Positions 1 through 8,249 of a DNA stretch of 64,000 bases are shown here, one piece after another. The DNA lies in contig JBMNJZ010000001.1 in NCBI GenBank assembly GCA_050951925.1, forward strand, positions 62,001 through 126,000. Direction: 5' to 3'. The notes under the pieces were generated by a model. The model saw nothing but the letters and a program-made list of their open reading frames with translations. It made no database searches and was not told the DNA's origin. Positions within the stretch are counted from its first letter, which is position 1. Each line of letters begins with the position of its first letter. The DNA comes from UBA1046 sp012511325 (GTDB lineage: Bacteria; Bacillota; Clostridia; Saccharofermentanales; DTU023). The position numbers were made by a program, and so were the translations under genes.

Positions 1-29
1 AACAGTGCAGACAATATATGCGGACAATA

Positions 30-35
30 TATAAT
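30..35 (+). promoter_or_regulatory. candidate -10 element before macA-like gene
   Basis: A TATAAT hexamer lies 15 to 27 bp before the two possible ATG starts of the first gene. No good -35 hexamer is visible 17 bp upstream, and the window starts too close by to judge the region. Transcription from here would favour the second ATG at 62. Confidence 0.3.
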
Positions 36-49
36 GATAGGAAAAAGAA

Positions 50-1909
50 ATGGGGCAAATAATGGCTGAACAGCAGGACAATAAAGGCTTGGGAATCATG
101 GGTGGTAACAGAAGAGATGAAACCGCCGCTGAAATGACAGCCAGAAGACGGAAGAAAAACAAGCGCCGACGGATCGGTCTTGTCATCGCTGCTCTGGCAG
201 TAGCGGGGCTATTGATCTTTCTGCTGCGACGCGAACAAAAGGCTTTGCCAAAAGTCATGACTGAAGCCGTCAAACGCGGCACAGTCACAGAAACGATCGG
301 TCTGTCTCCCCTTCTGAAACCTGAGCGAATTCAGATCGTCTCCGGCACTGATGTTAAGATCAAAGAACTATATGTTGAGATTGGCGATCATGTAAAGCAG
401 AGAGACCCTTTGCTCCGCTTTGACACATCGGAGTTAGAGGCTGAACTGGAGAAGACACAGGATCTGATCGCCAAGACCAAAGACAGCATAGCCGAAGCTG
501 CGGCAGAAGCCGAGAAGCTGGGATCACAGCTGGGAGCGCTCGGCGGATTGGATCTTGACCGGCAGATTGCCCGGATTTCCCGCACTTTAAGTGGCAGTCT
601 GAGCGGATTGGCTGCCCAAATGGTGGATATTCAAGCTCCTTTTCTGGAACTGGGAAAAGCGCTCGGCACAATTGATACAACGGTCATCAATCAATGGCTG
701 AAGGATATGCAGGAGATTGCCTCGGAGCTGCGCCAAGCTCTCGATAAGCTTGAACAATCAGGATTTGTTGATGATTTGTTAACTTCGATACAGAATCTGC
801 AGCAAATTGAAAAACAGCTGCAAAAGCTGCTGAAGGAGCTGGAAGGCAATCCTTCACCGGACTTCACCTGGCCCAACTTTACCCTGCCCGGCGGCACTAT
901 GCCGTCTCTCTCTCAGTCGGATGCGACCGGCAATCAGACTGAAACCACTTCCACACCAACATCCGATTCCAATACCGAATCTAACGCAAAAACAAACGGC
1001 ACCGGTGAGACAACGAAAACCGATGGCTCCGGCGGTGCCGGTACGCCTGATCTCTCCTCTCTTTCTCCAGAGATGATGCAACAACTGCAACAGTTGCTGG
1101 GCGGAACGAGCAATCTATCCCTGCTGTCGGACAGTCTGACACAAGGACAAGATCTGCTGGAACAGCTGGAAGAAGCTGAGCGGAGCCAGCAGGAAATCAT
1201 CCATCGCTTGAATAAAGATGTAATAGCCGATTTTGATGGCATCGTAGTCAAAGTTGATGCTGCCGCCGGAGACAAAGTCGCCTCCGGACGGGATATCATC
1301 AGAGTCTATGACAATATTAATCTCAAAACAGTGACCTCTGTCGGACACAATGACGCCCGCCGTTTGGCAAAAGGACAAAAGGTTCGCTATACCCTGGAAA
1401 ATATGACCTTTGAAGGTGAAATCACTTTCATTGACCCTGTTGCCTACGAAGGGACGGATAGTAGCCTGGGATACGATCTTTCGACGCAAATGGGCGGAGA
1501 TATCCTGGGTTTCGGCTCGCTCATGGGAACGAGTTCATTAAGCGGTATTGACCTCGGCACCGAACCGCAGGTCAGAGTTGAAATGAGCATCGAGGGTACA
1601 GATTTGCCTGAACTGATCATTGGATTCGCCATAAACGCAGAGGTTGAAACCGAAGTCAGAGAAAATGTGCTGACTGTTTCGGCCTTCTCCCTACTCAAAG
1701 AAAAAGGCAGTTATTATCTCTTCGTCGTCGGAGATGATCAAATTCTGGAACGCCGTGAAGTAGAGGTCGGACTGGAGTCCTCATTGTCGGTAGAAATTCT
1801 CTCAGGAATTAAAGAGAACGAACTGGTCGTACTCAGTCCCGGCGCCAATCTTGAAGCCGGGATGACAGTTGAAGCCTCAGTTTATAAAGACAACCCTAAT
1901 AAGCAGTAG
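50..1909 (+). CDS. MacA/HlyD-like efflux adaptor (membrane-fusion) protein
   Basis: Adaptor subunit of a tripartite-type efflux or export system, working with the next two genes. A basic N-terminus (RRRKKNKRRR) is followed by one membrane anchor at residues 42-59. Two half-lipoyl/barrel-sandwich segments follow, near residues 100-125 (KELYVEIGDHVKQRDPLLRFD-like) and 397-425 (DGIVVKVDAAAGDKVASG). They flank a long helical hairpin. That hairpin carries an unusual Ser/Thr/Asn/Gly-rich insert at about 270-345, probably an unstructured extracytoplasmic loop. The C-terminal beta-barrel region ends near residue 619. Start ambiguous: ATG at 50 or at 62 (MAEQQ). It is the first gene of a three-gene operon. 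The substrate cannot be read from sequence; lipoproteins, peptides or macrolides are typical of the family. Confidence 0.85.
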   Translation: MGQIMAEQQDNKGLGIMGGNRRDETAAEMTARRRKKNKRRRIGLVIAALAVAGLLIFLLRREQKALPKVMTEAVKRGTVTETIGLSPLLKPERIQIVSGTDVKIKELYVEIGDHVKQRDPLLRFDTSELEAELEKTQDLIAKTKDSIAEAAAEAEKLGSQLGALGGLDLDRQIARISRTLSGSLSGLAAQMVDIQAPFLELGKALGTIDTTVINQWLKDMQEIASELRQALDKLEQSGFVDDLLTSIQNLQQIEKQLQKLLKELEGNPSPDFTWPNFTLPGGTMPSLSQSDATGNQTETTSTPTSDSNTESNAKTNGTGETTKTDGSGGAGTPDLSSLSPEMMQQLQQLLGGTSNLSLLSDSLTQGQDLLEQLEEAERSQQEIIHRLNKDVIADFDGIVVKVDAAAGDKVASGRDIIRVYDNINLKTVTSVGHNDARRLAKGQKVRYTLENMTFEGEITFIDPVAYEGTDSSLGYDLSTQMGGDILGFGSLMGTSSLSGIDLGTEPQVRVEMSIEGTDLPELIIGFAINAEVETEVRENVLTVSAFSLLKEKGSYYLFVVGDDQILERREVEVGLESSLSVEILSGIKENELVVLSPGANLEAGMTVEASVYKDNPNKQ

Positions 1910-1925
1910 GATTGCAGTGCAAACG

Positions 1926-2807
1926 ATGTTCAGGACGCAACAGCTAAACAAGGATATTCCGATCCCTGACGGAGCCGAAATACAGACAACGATCAAAATG
2001 CGGCAGGTAAATAAGATCTACCGCACCGGCAAGATTGCCTTTCATGCCTTGAAAGATGTCAATTTCACAGTGGCACAGGGTGACTTTGTCGCAATCATGG
2101 GACCTTCGGGATCCGGCAAGTCCACATTGATGAATATTGTCGGCCTGCTGGATGAATTAACATCCGGCAGCTATGAGTTGAACGGCCACAATGTGGGAGA
2201 TTTAAGTGACGATGACCGCGCTTTCCTGAGGAACCAGGAGATCGGCTTTGTCTTTCAGTCTTTCAATCTGCTGCCTCAACTTACTTTGCTTGAGAATGTT
2301 GAATTACCTCTGGTCTATGCCGCCGTGCCGCAGCGCGAACGCAAAGAAAGAGCTCTCGCAGCTCTGACTGAAGTTGGCCTTGACCGCTGGCAGGGACATA
2401 GGCCGGTTGAAGTCTCCGGCGGACAGATGCAAAGAACCGCCATTGCCAGAGCACTGGTCACCAGGCCGGCGCTGCTGCTGGCTGACGAACCCACCGGCAA
2501 TATCGACTCCCAAGCGACACTGGAGATTATGAATCTGATCTGCGGCTTTAATCAGAGAGGTACAACCGTAGTTTTGATTACACATGAAAAGGATATCGCC
2601 AATTATGCTAATCGCTTAATCATGATCCGTGACGGCAGATTGACTGAAGACACCCTATACAAGCCCGTTGTTGCCAATTCATCGCCTGCCATGACTCCTG
2701 CCGCTCCTAACGTTTACACCGAAGTCAACCATATTCGAGATCAAGCCAACTCCAAGTCATCTCTTAGCGCGACTCCAGCCGCCCCTGCCGAGGTTAGCCA
2801 TGTTTAG
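1926..2807 (+). CDS. MacB/LolD-type ABC transporter ATP-binding protein
   Basis: Cytoplasmic ATPase that powers the adjacent FtsX-like permease. Walker A GPSGSGKS is at residues 59-66, the signature is VSGGQMQRTAIARA, and Walker B is LLLADEPTGNID. This is the arrangement of the MacB/LolD/YknY family. The chosen ATG follows the upstream stop by 16 bp; an in-frame ATG at 1998 (MRQVNKIY) is an alternative that begins at the conserved domain. The C-terminus has about 50 extra residues rich in Pro, Ala and Ser, with no recognised motif. It overlaps the permease gene by 8 bp, which suggests translational coupling. Confidence 0.88.
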   Translation: MFRTQQLNKDIPIPDGAEIQTTIKMRQVNKIYRTGKIAFHALKDVNFTVAQGDFVAIMGPSGSGKSTLMNIVGLLDELTSGSYELNGHNVGDLSDDDRAFLRNQEIGFVFQSFNLLPQLTLLENVELPLVYAAVPQRERKERALAALTEVGLDRWQGHRPVEVSGGQMQRTAIARALVTRPALLLADEPTGNIDSQATLEIMNLICGFNQRGTTVVLITHEKDIANYANRLIMIRDGRLTEDTLYKPVVANSSPAMTPAAPNVYTEVNHIRDQANSKSSLSATPAAPAEVSHV

Positions 2808-4017
2808 AGAAAGTATGCGGATGGCCTGGGCTTCGCTGCTCGCTAATAAGATGCGTTCACTCCTGACTATGCTGGGCATTATCGTCGGTATCGGCGCTGT
2901 CATTGCCATTGTCGGAGTTGGTGACGGCGCGAAAGCTCTGATCATGGGAGAATTCGAAGGCATCGGCGCCAGTTCTATCATCATCAGCGCCAGCTCCAGC
3001 GATGCTCAAGACCAGGATATGATCACCGCGCGCGATATTGAAGATATTAGAAATCTCGACGATGTCCGATTAGTCTCGCCCTCCGTATACGGTTTTGGCT
3101 ACGTCCGCTATTATGCCAGGGAGAGGCAAGTTGCTTTCTACGGCATGGACCAGGACTATGCCCCGCTGGCTTCTCTAAAAGTTCTGAGCGGACGTTCCCT
3201 GACCCATACGGAATTAGCCTCCAGACAACCGGTGGCTCTGATCGAAAAGAATTCCGCCGTCCAGTTATTCGGCAACTCCGATCCGATCGGAGAAACAGTC
3301 GAGATTATCAGCCGCGGCAAACAGCAGACATTTACCATCCTGGGGGTGATCGAGACCAGCACCTCAACTTTCATGGGCATGGCGCCCAGCGAAGCCGAGC
3401 AGGAAATGCCTTTGACTTTATATCTTCCGCTCCGGGTCGCTCAGGAGCTGGGGCGCCGGAGGGATACATTCTATATGATGATGGTGATGGCAGATGATCC
3501 GAATTTATTGGAGCAAACCGGCAATCAGGTCTTGCGCCTGTTAGAAACCAATCACAACAACAGCGACAAAAAAGTCTACCAAAAACAAAATGTAACTGAG
3601 CTGCTGGAACAGGCAAATCGCATCATCGGCATCGTCACTACTGCCATTTCCGCGATAGCCGCCTTATCCTTATTGGTTGGCGGTATCGGCGTGATGAATA
3701 TTATGCTGGTATCGGTAACAGAGCGCACCCGCGAGATCGGCATCCGCAAAGCACTGGGAGCCACGATCGGAGACATTATGTTTCAGTTTATGACCGAGTC
3801 CGTGATCCTGACTTTTGTCGGCGGCATTATCGGCATCACCTTCGGTCTGGGCGCTTCCTTTATTATAGGTAAGATCTTGGGTTTCAAAACCAGCATCAGT
3901 CTTGTAGCCATTGTCGTCGCTTTGATCTTTTCCAGCGGAGTAGGTCTGTTCTTCGGCATTTATCCTGCCCGCAAAGCCTCCATGCTAAATCCCATCGACG
4001 CTCTCCGCAACGAATAA
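2800..4017 (+). CDS. MacB/FtsX-type ABC transporter permease
   Basis: Membrane subunit of the MacAB-like system. One N-terminal membrane segment (about residues 18-42, LLTMLGIIVGIGAVIAIVGV) is followed by a large extracytoplasmic MacB_PCD-like domain. Three C-terminal segments form the FtsX domain (from about residue 275). The GGIGVMNIMLVSV...TREIGIRKALGA signature is the hallmark of this permease family. At 405 residues it has the normal length for a stand-alone MacB permease. It is the last gene of the operon, ending 9 bp before a strong hairpin terminator. Confidence 0.9.
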   Translation: MFRESMRMAWASLLANKMRSLLTMLGIIVGIGAVIAIVGVGDGAKALIMGEFEGIGASSIIISASSSDAQDQDMITARDIEDIRNLDDVRLVSPSVYGFGYVRYYARERQVAFYGMDQDYAPLASLKVLSGRSLTHTELASRQPVALIEKNSAVQLFGNSDPIGETVEIISRGKQQTFTILGVIETSTSTFMGMAPSEAEQEMPLTLYLPLRVAQELGRRRDTFYMMMVMADDPNLLEQTGNQVLRLLETNHNNSDKKVYQKQNVTELLEQANRIIGIVTTAISAIAALSLLVGGIGVMNIMLVSVTERTREIGIRKALGATIGDIMFQFMTESVILTFVGGIIGITFGLGASFIIGKILGFKTSISLVAIVVALIFSSGVGLFFGIYPARKASMLNPIDALRNE

Positions 4018-4026
4018 AACCCGCCA

Positions 4027-4061
4027 AAAGAGGGGTTGTCCGCCGGGAACAACCCCTCTTT
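4027..4061. terminator. bidirectional intrinsic terminator
   Basis: A perfect 13-bp stem (AAAGAGGGGTTGT paired with ACAACCCCTCTTT) with a 9-nt loop lies between the convergent macB-like and rplL genes. The arms supply A and T runs on both sides, so it can stop transcripts from either strand. Confidence 0.85.
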
Positions 4062-4158
4062 GAGTAAACTAAGCTCAGCAGATTTGAACCGCGTGTCGTT
4101 ACAAACCCTCTGATATGCGAACAAATCTCGGGCAAACTCCGGCTCAATTAACAACAGC

Positions 4159-4542
4159 TTACTTAATTTCGACCTCGGCGCCTGCTTCAGTCAGTTTGGC
4201 AGCGGCAGCATCGGCTTCTTCCTTACTGACATTCTCTTTAACAGGCTTGGGTGCTTCATCAACGACTGCCTTAGCCTCTTTGAGACCAAGACCTGTCAAT
4301 TCGCGCACAACCTTAATGACCGGGATTTTGCTGGAACCGGCACTCTTGAGAACAACTGTGAATTCAGTCTGCTCCTCCTCTTCAGCGGCACCGACCGGGC
4401 CACCGGCGGCTGGCGCTGCGGCAACCATTGCAGCTGCGGATACGCCAAACTCTTCTTCCAGAGCTTTTACGAGTTCATTCAATTCAAGGACTGTCAGTGC
4501 TTTAACCTCGTCCATAATCTTTGTAATTTTCTCACTTGCCAT
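4159..4542 (-). CDS. rplL: 50S ribosomal protein L7/L12
   Basis: Stalk protein of the large ribosomal subunit, recruiting translational GTPases; dimers bind L10. The 127-residue product has the N-terminal dimerisation helices (EKITKIMDEVKALTVLEL), an Ala/Gly-rich hinge (about residues 38-55), and the C-terminal domain with the conserved KIPVIKVVRELTGLGLKEAK stretch. The start is fixed by GGAGGTT eight bases upstream. It lies 148 bp after rplJ, the usual partner. It is the last gene of the operon: a terminator follows and rpoB is not downstream, which is unusual. Confidence 0.97.
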   Translation of the reverse strand: MASEKITKIMDEVKALTVLELNELVKALEEEFGVSAAAMVAAAPAAGGPVGAAEEEEQTEFTVVLKSAGSSKIPVIKVVRELTGLGLKEAKAVVDEAPKPVKENVSKEEADAAAAKLTEAGAEVEIK

Positions 4543-4690
4543 GATAGTAGAACCTCCAATTAGATCGCCTTGCGGCAAATATTATATTTAACGGGCACTA
4601 CGCCCTGAGAGTGCAATCCTCTCTACTTTCGGCACAATCGCCTTACTCATGTACACTTGATCCCGAAAGCTTATTGCTTCCTGTCGGCAT

Positions 4691-5476
4691 CTATGATTTC
4701 TCAGTCTCGGCAGCTGACTCGGCAGCAGCTTCAGAAACAGCTTTCGCCTTAGGCTTTTTCGGAGCAGCTTCCGCAACCGGCTCAGCCGCAGGAACCGTCT
4801 CAGGCTCGGCAGCAGGCTCTGCTTCAGCCGCAGGAGCCGCCTCAGGCTCGGCAGCAGGCTCTGCTTCAGCCGCAGGAGCCGCCTCAGGCTCGGCAGCAGG
4901 CTCTGCTTCAGCCGCGGGAGCCGCAGCCCCGGCACCGGCACCCTCTCCCGTCGCCAACTCGGCCACCGTCGAAGCGCCTGCTTCTTCCGCTTTCTGCGCC
5001 AATAGATTCAGCGTAATCGCCAACGACGAAATCGGGAACATCAAAGTAGATACCAGTCTGCCACGCAAAACGGGCAGCGACGGAATCTTCGAGAGCTCGT
5101 CAATCAACTCAAGCGAGATAATCTCGCCGTCCATCACGCCGCCCTTGATCGTGAACTTCTTATACTGGTCGCGATACTTGGCTACCAGACGCGGAGCCAG
5201 AATCGGATCCTCAGCGCTGTAAGCCACCGCCGTCGGTCCGGCCAGAATCGGCTTCAGCTCTTCCAGACCCAGCTCATCAAACACGCGTGTAGTAATCGTG
5301 TTCTTGATAACCCGATATTGCAGACCTTCCTTGCGGAATTCAGCGCGCATCTCGGTATCCTGAGCCACATTCAAGCCCATGTAGTCCGCAAAGACCATAG
5401 ACTTGGCGTCTTTCAGCTGATCACGAAGCTCCCTGACCGCTTTTTTCTTCTGTTCAAGAATCTTGACACTGGGCAT
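4691..5476 (-). CDS. rplJ: 50S ribosomal protein L10 with long Ala/Pro/Glu-rich tail
   Basis: Base of the ribosomal stalk; binds 23S rRNA and the L7/L12 dimers. Residues 1 to about 170 are a normal L10 (MPSVKILEQKKKAV, YRVIKNT, GPTAVAYS, and LNLLAQKAEEA of the L12-binding helix). The remaining 90 or so residues are an extension of Ala, Pro and Glu with three 14-residue repeats (EPEAAPAAEAEPAA type), ending in a Lys/Ala/Ser-rich segment. The family is usually 165-180 residues, so this tail is exceptional. The start is supported by GAGGAGG, and an L10 leader with an attenuator lies upstream. Confidence 0.95.
   Translation of the reverse strand: MPSVKILEQKKKAVRELRDQLKDAKSMVFADYMGLNVAQDTEMRAEFRKEGLQYRVIKNTITTRVFDELGLEELKPILAGPTAVAYSAEDPILAPRLVAKYRDQYKKFTIKGGVMDGEIISLELIDELSKIPSLPVLRGRLVSTLMFPISSLAITLNLLAQKAEEAGASTVAELATGEGAGAGAAAPAAEAEPAAEPEAAPAAEAEPAAEPEAAPAAEAEPAAEPETVPAAEPVAEAAPKKPKAKAVSEAAAESAAETEKS
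4803..4928 (-). repeat. three tandem 42-bp repeats in rplJ tail
   Basis: Three head-to-tail copies of a 42-bp unit (4803-4844, 4845-4886, 4887-4928) encode the Ala/Pro/Glu repeat of the L10 tail. The copies are almost identical in DNA, differing at a few bases in the last one. This indicates recent expansion by slippage or unequal exchange. Confidence 0.9.
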
Positions 5477-5479
5477 GTC

Positions 5480-5693
5480 TATTCCTCCTCTATATATTTG
5501 AAAACCCCTCGCGCACAGACGGAGGGGTTCAAACCTAAATTTGACTCTCCGCCTCGGCAGGACATCTGCTGTTTATGTCCCGTAGGACTCCTGCTGTCTT
5601 TGGCATCGAATGGATTATTCAGTTATTTAACGAAGGCGCTATCCGGTACGTACGGCTTGTTAGGACCGGCCGGCCCTTGCCGCACTCCGCGCC
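5480..5693 (-). promoter_or_regulatory. ribosomal protein L10 leader with attenuator hairpin
   Basis: The 217-bp gap between rplA and rplJ holds, in transcript sense, AAAGACAGCAGGAG and GTCCTGCCGAGG, arranged as in the Bacillota L10 leader, where the L10/L12 complex binds. An 8-bp GC-rich hairpin follows (5503-5510 with 5522-5529), then a TTTT run, directly before the rplJ ribosome binding site. This suits feedback by premature termination. The identification rests on these motifs and on position. Confidence 0.78.
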
Positions 5694-6383
5694 TTAATCT
5701 ACGCGCCCGGTAGTGCGAACACCCGGTCCCATAGTTGCCGCCAGAGTACAACGTCTGACATACTGCCCCTTGGCAGCAGCGGGCTTAGCCTTAATGATCG
5801 CGCCCATCAGAGTATTGTAATTATCCAGCAGCTTCTCGACCGGAAAAGACACTTTGCCGATCGGGCAGTGAATAATATTCTGTTTATCCAGGCGATATTC
5901 AACCTTGCCGCCTTTGGAGTCAGTAACAGCCTGGCCGACATCCATCGTAACTGTACCGGACTTAGGATTCGGCATCAGCCCTTTTGGACCCAGCAACCGC
6001 CCCAGGCGGCCAACTACTGCCATCATATCCGGCGTAGCAATCACCACATCAAAATCAAACCAGTTTTCTTTCTGGATCTTCTCGACCAGATCATCATCGC
6101 CGACATAATCGGCGCCGGCTGTTCTGGCCTCTTCAGCCTTCGGCCCCTTGGCAAAAACCAGAACACGTCTGGTACGTCCGGTACCATGAGGAAGCACTAC
6201 CGCGCCGCGCACCTGCTGATCAGCATGACGGGAGTCAACCCCGAGGCGCACATGCAATTCCACAGTCTCATCAAATTTAGCTGTCGCTGTCTTGCGCACC
6301 AATTCCAGAGCCTCAGCCGGCTCATAGATCTTGGAGCGGTCCACCAGCTTAGCGACTTCGCGATATTTTTTACCTTTTTTCAT
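5694..6383 (-). CDS. rplA: 50S ribosomal protein L1
   Basis: Large-subunit protein of the L1 stalk at the tRNA exit site. The 229-residue product begins MKKGKKYREVAKLVD and contains the L1 landmarks HVRLGVD, GRLGRLLGPKGLMPNPKSGTV and the C-terminal KAKPAAAKGQY. Length and motifs are standard. The start at 6383 is preceded by AAGGGGGG. It lies 13 bp after rplK, in the normal rplK-rplA order. It ends 217 bp before rplJ, the gap being the L10 leader. Confidence 0.97.
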   Translation of the reverse strand: MKKGKKYREVAKLVDRSKIYEPAEALELVRKTATAKFDETVELHVRLGVDSRHADQQVRGAVVLPHGTGRTRRVLVFAKGPKAEEARTAGADYVGDDDLVEKIQKENWFDFDVVIATPDMMAVVGRLGRLLGPKGLMPNPKSGTVTMDVGQAVTDSKGGKVEYRLDKQNIIHCPIGKVSFPVEKLLDNYNTLMGAIIKAKPAAAKGQYVRRCTLAATMGPGVRTTGRVD

Positions 6384-6396
6384 ATTGCGACCCCCC

Positions 6397-6831
6397 TTAC
6401 TTGCTCTTATCCACGGTAATGCCCATACTTCTGGCAGTGCCTGCCACCATTCGGGCACAGGCCTCCAGAGAAGACGCATTGGTGTCTACCATCTTGATCT
6501 CTGCGATCCGCAGACACTCCGACCAGGGAATGGTCGCCACTTTCTTCGTATGCGGCTCGCCTGAGCCGGACTCGATATTTGCCGCTTTCTTCAGCAACAC
6601 GGGCACCGGTGGGGTCTTAGTAATGAAAGAGAACGTGCGATCGGCATAGACCGTGATCACAACCGGGATCACAAGTCCGACATCCTTAGCTGTCTGTTCA
6701 TTAAATTCCTTGACAAACTGGGCAATATTAAGTCCATGTTGTCCCAGGGCTGGTCCTACCGGTGGCGCTGGCGTCGCTTGACCTGCGGGAACCTGCAATT
6801 TGATATATGCAGCAACTTTTTTCTTAGCCAT
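6397..6831 (-). CDS. rplK: 50S ribosomal protein L11
   Basis: Component of the GTPase-associated centre of the large subunit. The 144-residue product starts MAKKKVAAYIKLQVPAGQA and contains the typical PPVGPALGQHGLNIAQFVKEFNEQT stretch (residues about 22-46). Its C-terminal RNA-binding domain ends in a GTARSMGI motif. GGGAGGTGG precedes the start at 6831. A 110-bp spacer to nusG contains short hairpin-forming stretches but no clear regulatory motif. Confidence 0.97.
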   Translation of the reverse strand: MAKKKVAAYIKLQVPAGQATPAPPVGPALGQHGLNIAQFVKEFNEQTAKDVGLVIPVVITVYADRTFSFITKTPPVPVLLKKAANIESGSGEPHTKKVATIPWSECLRIAEIKMVDTNASSLEACARMVAGTARSMGITVDKSK

Positions 6832-6941
6832 AAGGCCACCTCCCAAATATATTTAACGCCATTAAGCGTTATGAGCAATTTCAGTCCGAGCTGTCCTCAG
6901 CTCTCTTCAAGCGCCCGATATTCCCGGGCAAAAGTCCTGTA

Positions 6942-7490
6942 TCAGATCCTTAAGATCTGTGTCCATTCCAGTTCAACCGGCGTCTCACGGCCAAACATCG
7001 AAACCAGAACGGTAACTTTCTTTTTCTCCAGATTGATCTCCTGGACAGTGCCGATAAAACTCTCCAGTGGCCCATTGATCACCTTGACCGAATCACCGAC
7101 ATCGTAGTCAATGATCGGCTCCCAATTAGACTCAAGACCCATCAACATCAATTCTTCATCGGTCAGCGGCACCGGATTGGTACTGCTGGGGCCGACAAAA
7201 CCGGTCACCCCGCGCGTATTGCGAACGATGAACCAGAGCTCATCACTTAGGATCATTTTTACCAAAACATAACCTGGATAAAGTTTGCGCTGGACTGTAC
7301 GTCTTTTCCCGTCTTTGATCTCTACTACTTCTTCCGTCGGCACCAAAACTTCCTGGATATAATCCTGAATACCACGGTTCTCAATCACCTGATCCAGCGT
7401 AGATTTCACCTTATTCTCATAGCCGGAATAAGTATGAACTACATACCAAAGGGCTTCTTCCTGATTATTTGCATCATTGGCATTAGGCAT
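6942..7490 (-). CDS. nusG: transcription termination/antitermination protein NusG
   Basis: RNA-polymerase-bound factor linking transcription with termination and translation. The 182-residue product has the NGN domain (WYVVHTYSGYENKVKSTL, PGYVLVKM, RNTRGVTGFVG) and the C-terminal KOW domain (GDSVKVINGPLESFIGTVQEI). It overlaps the end of secE by 8 bp, with a GAGGAAG site inside secE, so translation is probably coupled. Order and size are typical of bacteria. Confidence 0.97.
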   Translation of the reverse strand: MPNANDANNQEEALWYVVHTYSGYENKVKSTLDQVIENRGIQDYIQEVLVPTEEVVEIKDGKRRTVQRKLYPGYVLVKMILSDELWFIVRNTRGVTGFVGPSSTNPVPLTDEELMLMGLESNWEPIIDYDVGDSVKVINGPLESFIGTVQEINLEKKKVTVLVSMFGRETPVELEWTQILRI

Positions 7491-7854
7491 TATCAGCTTC
7501 CTCGGTAACGGTTGTCTCCGACGGCAGATCGTCCTCAGCCGTCTCAACAGGCTCGACCGTCTCCGCCGGCTCTTCCACAGTCTCGGTCACTGCCTTTTCT
7601 TTGGCCGAGTAGAAACCGGTCGTGGTAAAGATGCCGCGGATCGCTACATCAACAATATAGATAAGAACCATGAACATCAGAATAATCGCCAACACAGTGG
7701 CAGTACTCTGTTTCAACTTTTTCTTGTCCGGCCAGACCACCCGCTTCAGCTCGCCCCGGATATCACTCATGCCGCGGCCAATGCGCTGGAAAAGAGTCCT
7801 CTTCTTAGTACCCTTGGCAGATGTTTTCTCTTCTTTGCCTTTTTTCCTAGCCAT
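7483..7854 (-). CDS. secE: preprotein translocase subunit SecE with acidic tail
   Basis: Small membrane subunit of the SecYEG channel. It contains the family signature ELKRVVWPDKKKLKQST (residues 35-51) and one membrane span (about 52-72), as in single-span Gram-positive SecE. The protein is 123 residues long, roughly twice the usual single-span length. Residues 84-123 are an added Glu/Thr/Val/Pro-rich acidic tail (EEPAETVEPVETAEDD type), predicted to face outward. The tail's function is unknown. Lies between rpmG and nusG as usual. Confidence 0.93.
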   Translation of the reverse strand: MARKKGKEEKTSAKGTKKRTLFQRIGRGMSDIRGELKRVVWPDKKKLKQSTATVLAIILMFMVLIYIVDVAIRGIFTTTGFYSAKEKAVTETVEEPAETVEPVETAEDDLPSETTVTEEADNA

Positions 7855-7893
7855 ATCTCAATTTCACTCCATCGGTTCGATCAGAATCGGCCT

Positions 7894-8058
7894 CTACTTG
7901 GTTTCCGTATGCAAAGTATGCTTACGGCAGAAACGGCAATACTTGTTCAGTTCAAGCTTGCCGGGTGTATGGAGCTTGTTTTTCTTCGTATTATAATTGC
8001 GCTGTTTGCACACGCTGCAAGCCAGTATCAGCTTATCTCTAGCACCCGGTTTGGCCAT
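7894..8058 (-). CDS. rpmG: 50S ribosomal protein L33
   Basis: A 54-residue protein starting MAKPGARDKLILACSVCKQRNY and ending HTLHTETK. The two CxxC pairs (CSVC and CRFC) mark a zinc-binding L33. The start at 8058 has GGAGGTGACC a few bases upstream. It is the first gene after the operon promoter, in the usual rpmG-secE-nusG order. The length is exactly in the family range. Confidence 0.95.
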   Translation of the reverse strand: MAKPGARDKLILACSVCKQRNYNTKKNKLHTPGKLELNKYCRFCRKHTLHTETK

Positions 8059-8156
8059 GGGTCACCTCCAAAAATCACCTGTCTCTGAGCTTGTCTCCGG
8101 ACAGATACCTACCTGCCTGGGCAGCAAAAAAAAGCTGCGCGAAGGCAAGCTCTAGT

Positions 8157-8185
8157 ATTTTACACAAATACCTCTCCCCTGTCAA
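8157..8185 (-). promoter_or_regulatory. sigma-A-type promoter of the ribosomal operon
   Basis: On the minus strand TTGACA (8185-8180) is separated by exactly 17 bp from TAAAAT (8162-8157). This is a near-consensus vegetative promoter, placing the transcript start near 8150, about 90 bp before rpmG. It fits the high expression expected of the rpmG-to-rplL operon. Confidence 0.85.
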
Positions 8186-8249
8186 TTTTAGTTTTTCTGC
8201 TTTTCAGGAAATTACTTCTGCAAAAGGGTGTTTCAGATGTCAATTAAAC

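Noticed and set aside
1869..1925. Upstream TTG start for the first ABC ATPase
   Set aside because: It would overlap the adaptor gene by 41 bp without a ribosome binding site; the ATG at 1926 or 1998 is more likely.
4115..6650. Several plus-strand reading frames opposite the ribosomal genes
   Set aside because: They mirror rplL, rplJ, rplA and rplK in antisense and have no ribosome binding sites.
8120..8142. Short hairpin GCAGC-A8-GCTGC in the ribosomal leader
   Set aside because: A 5-bp stem whose loop is the T run itself does not make a terminator; it lies within the transcribed leader of the operon.
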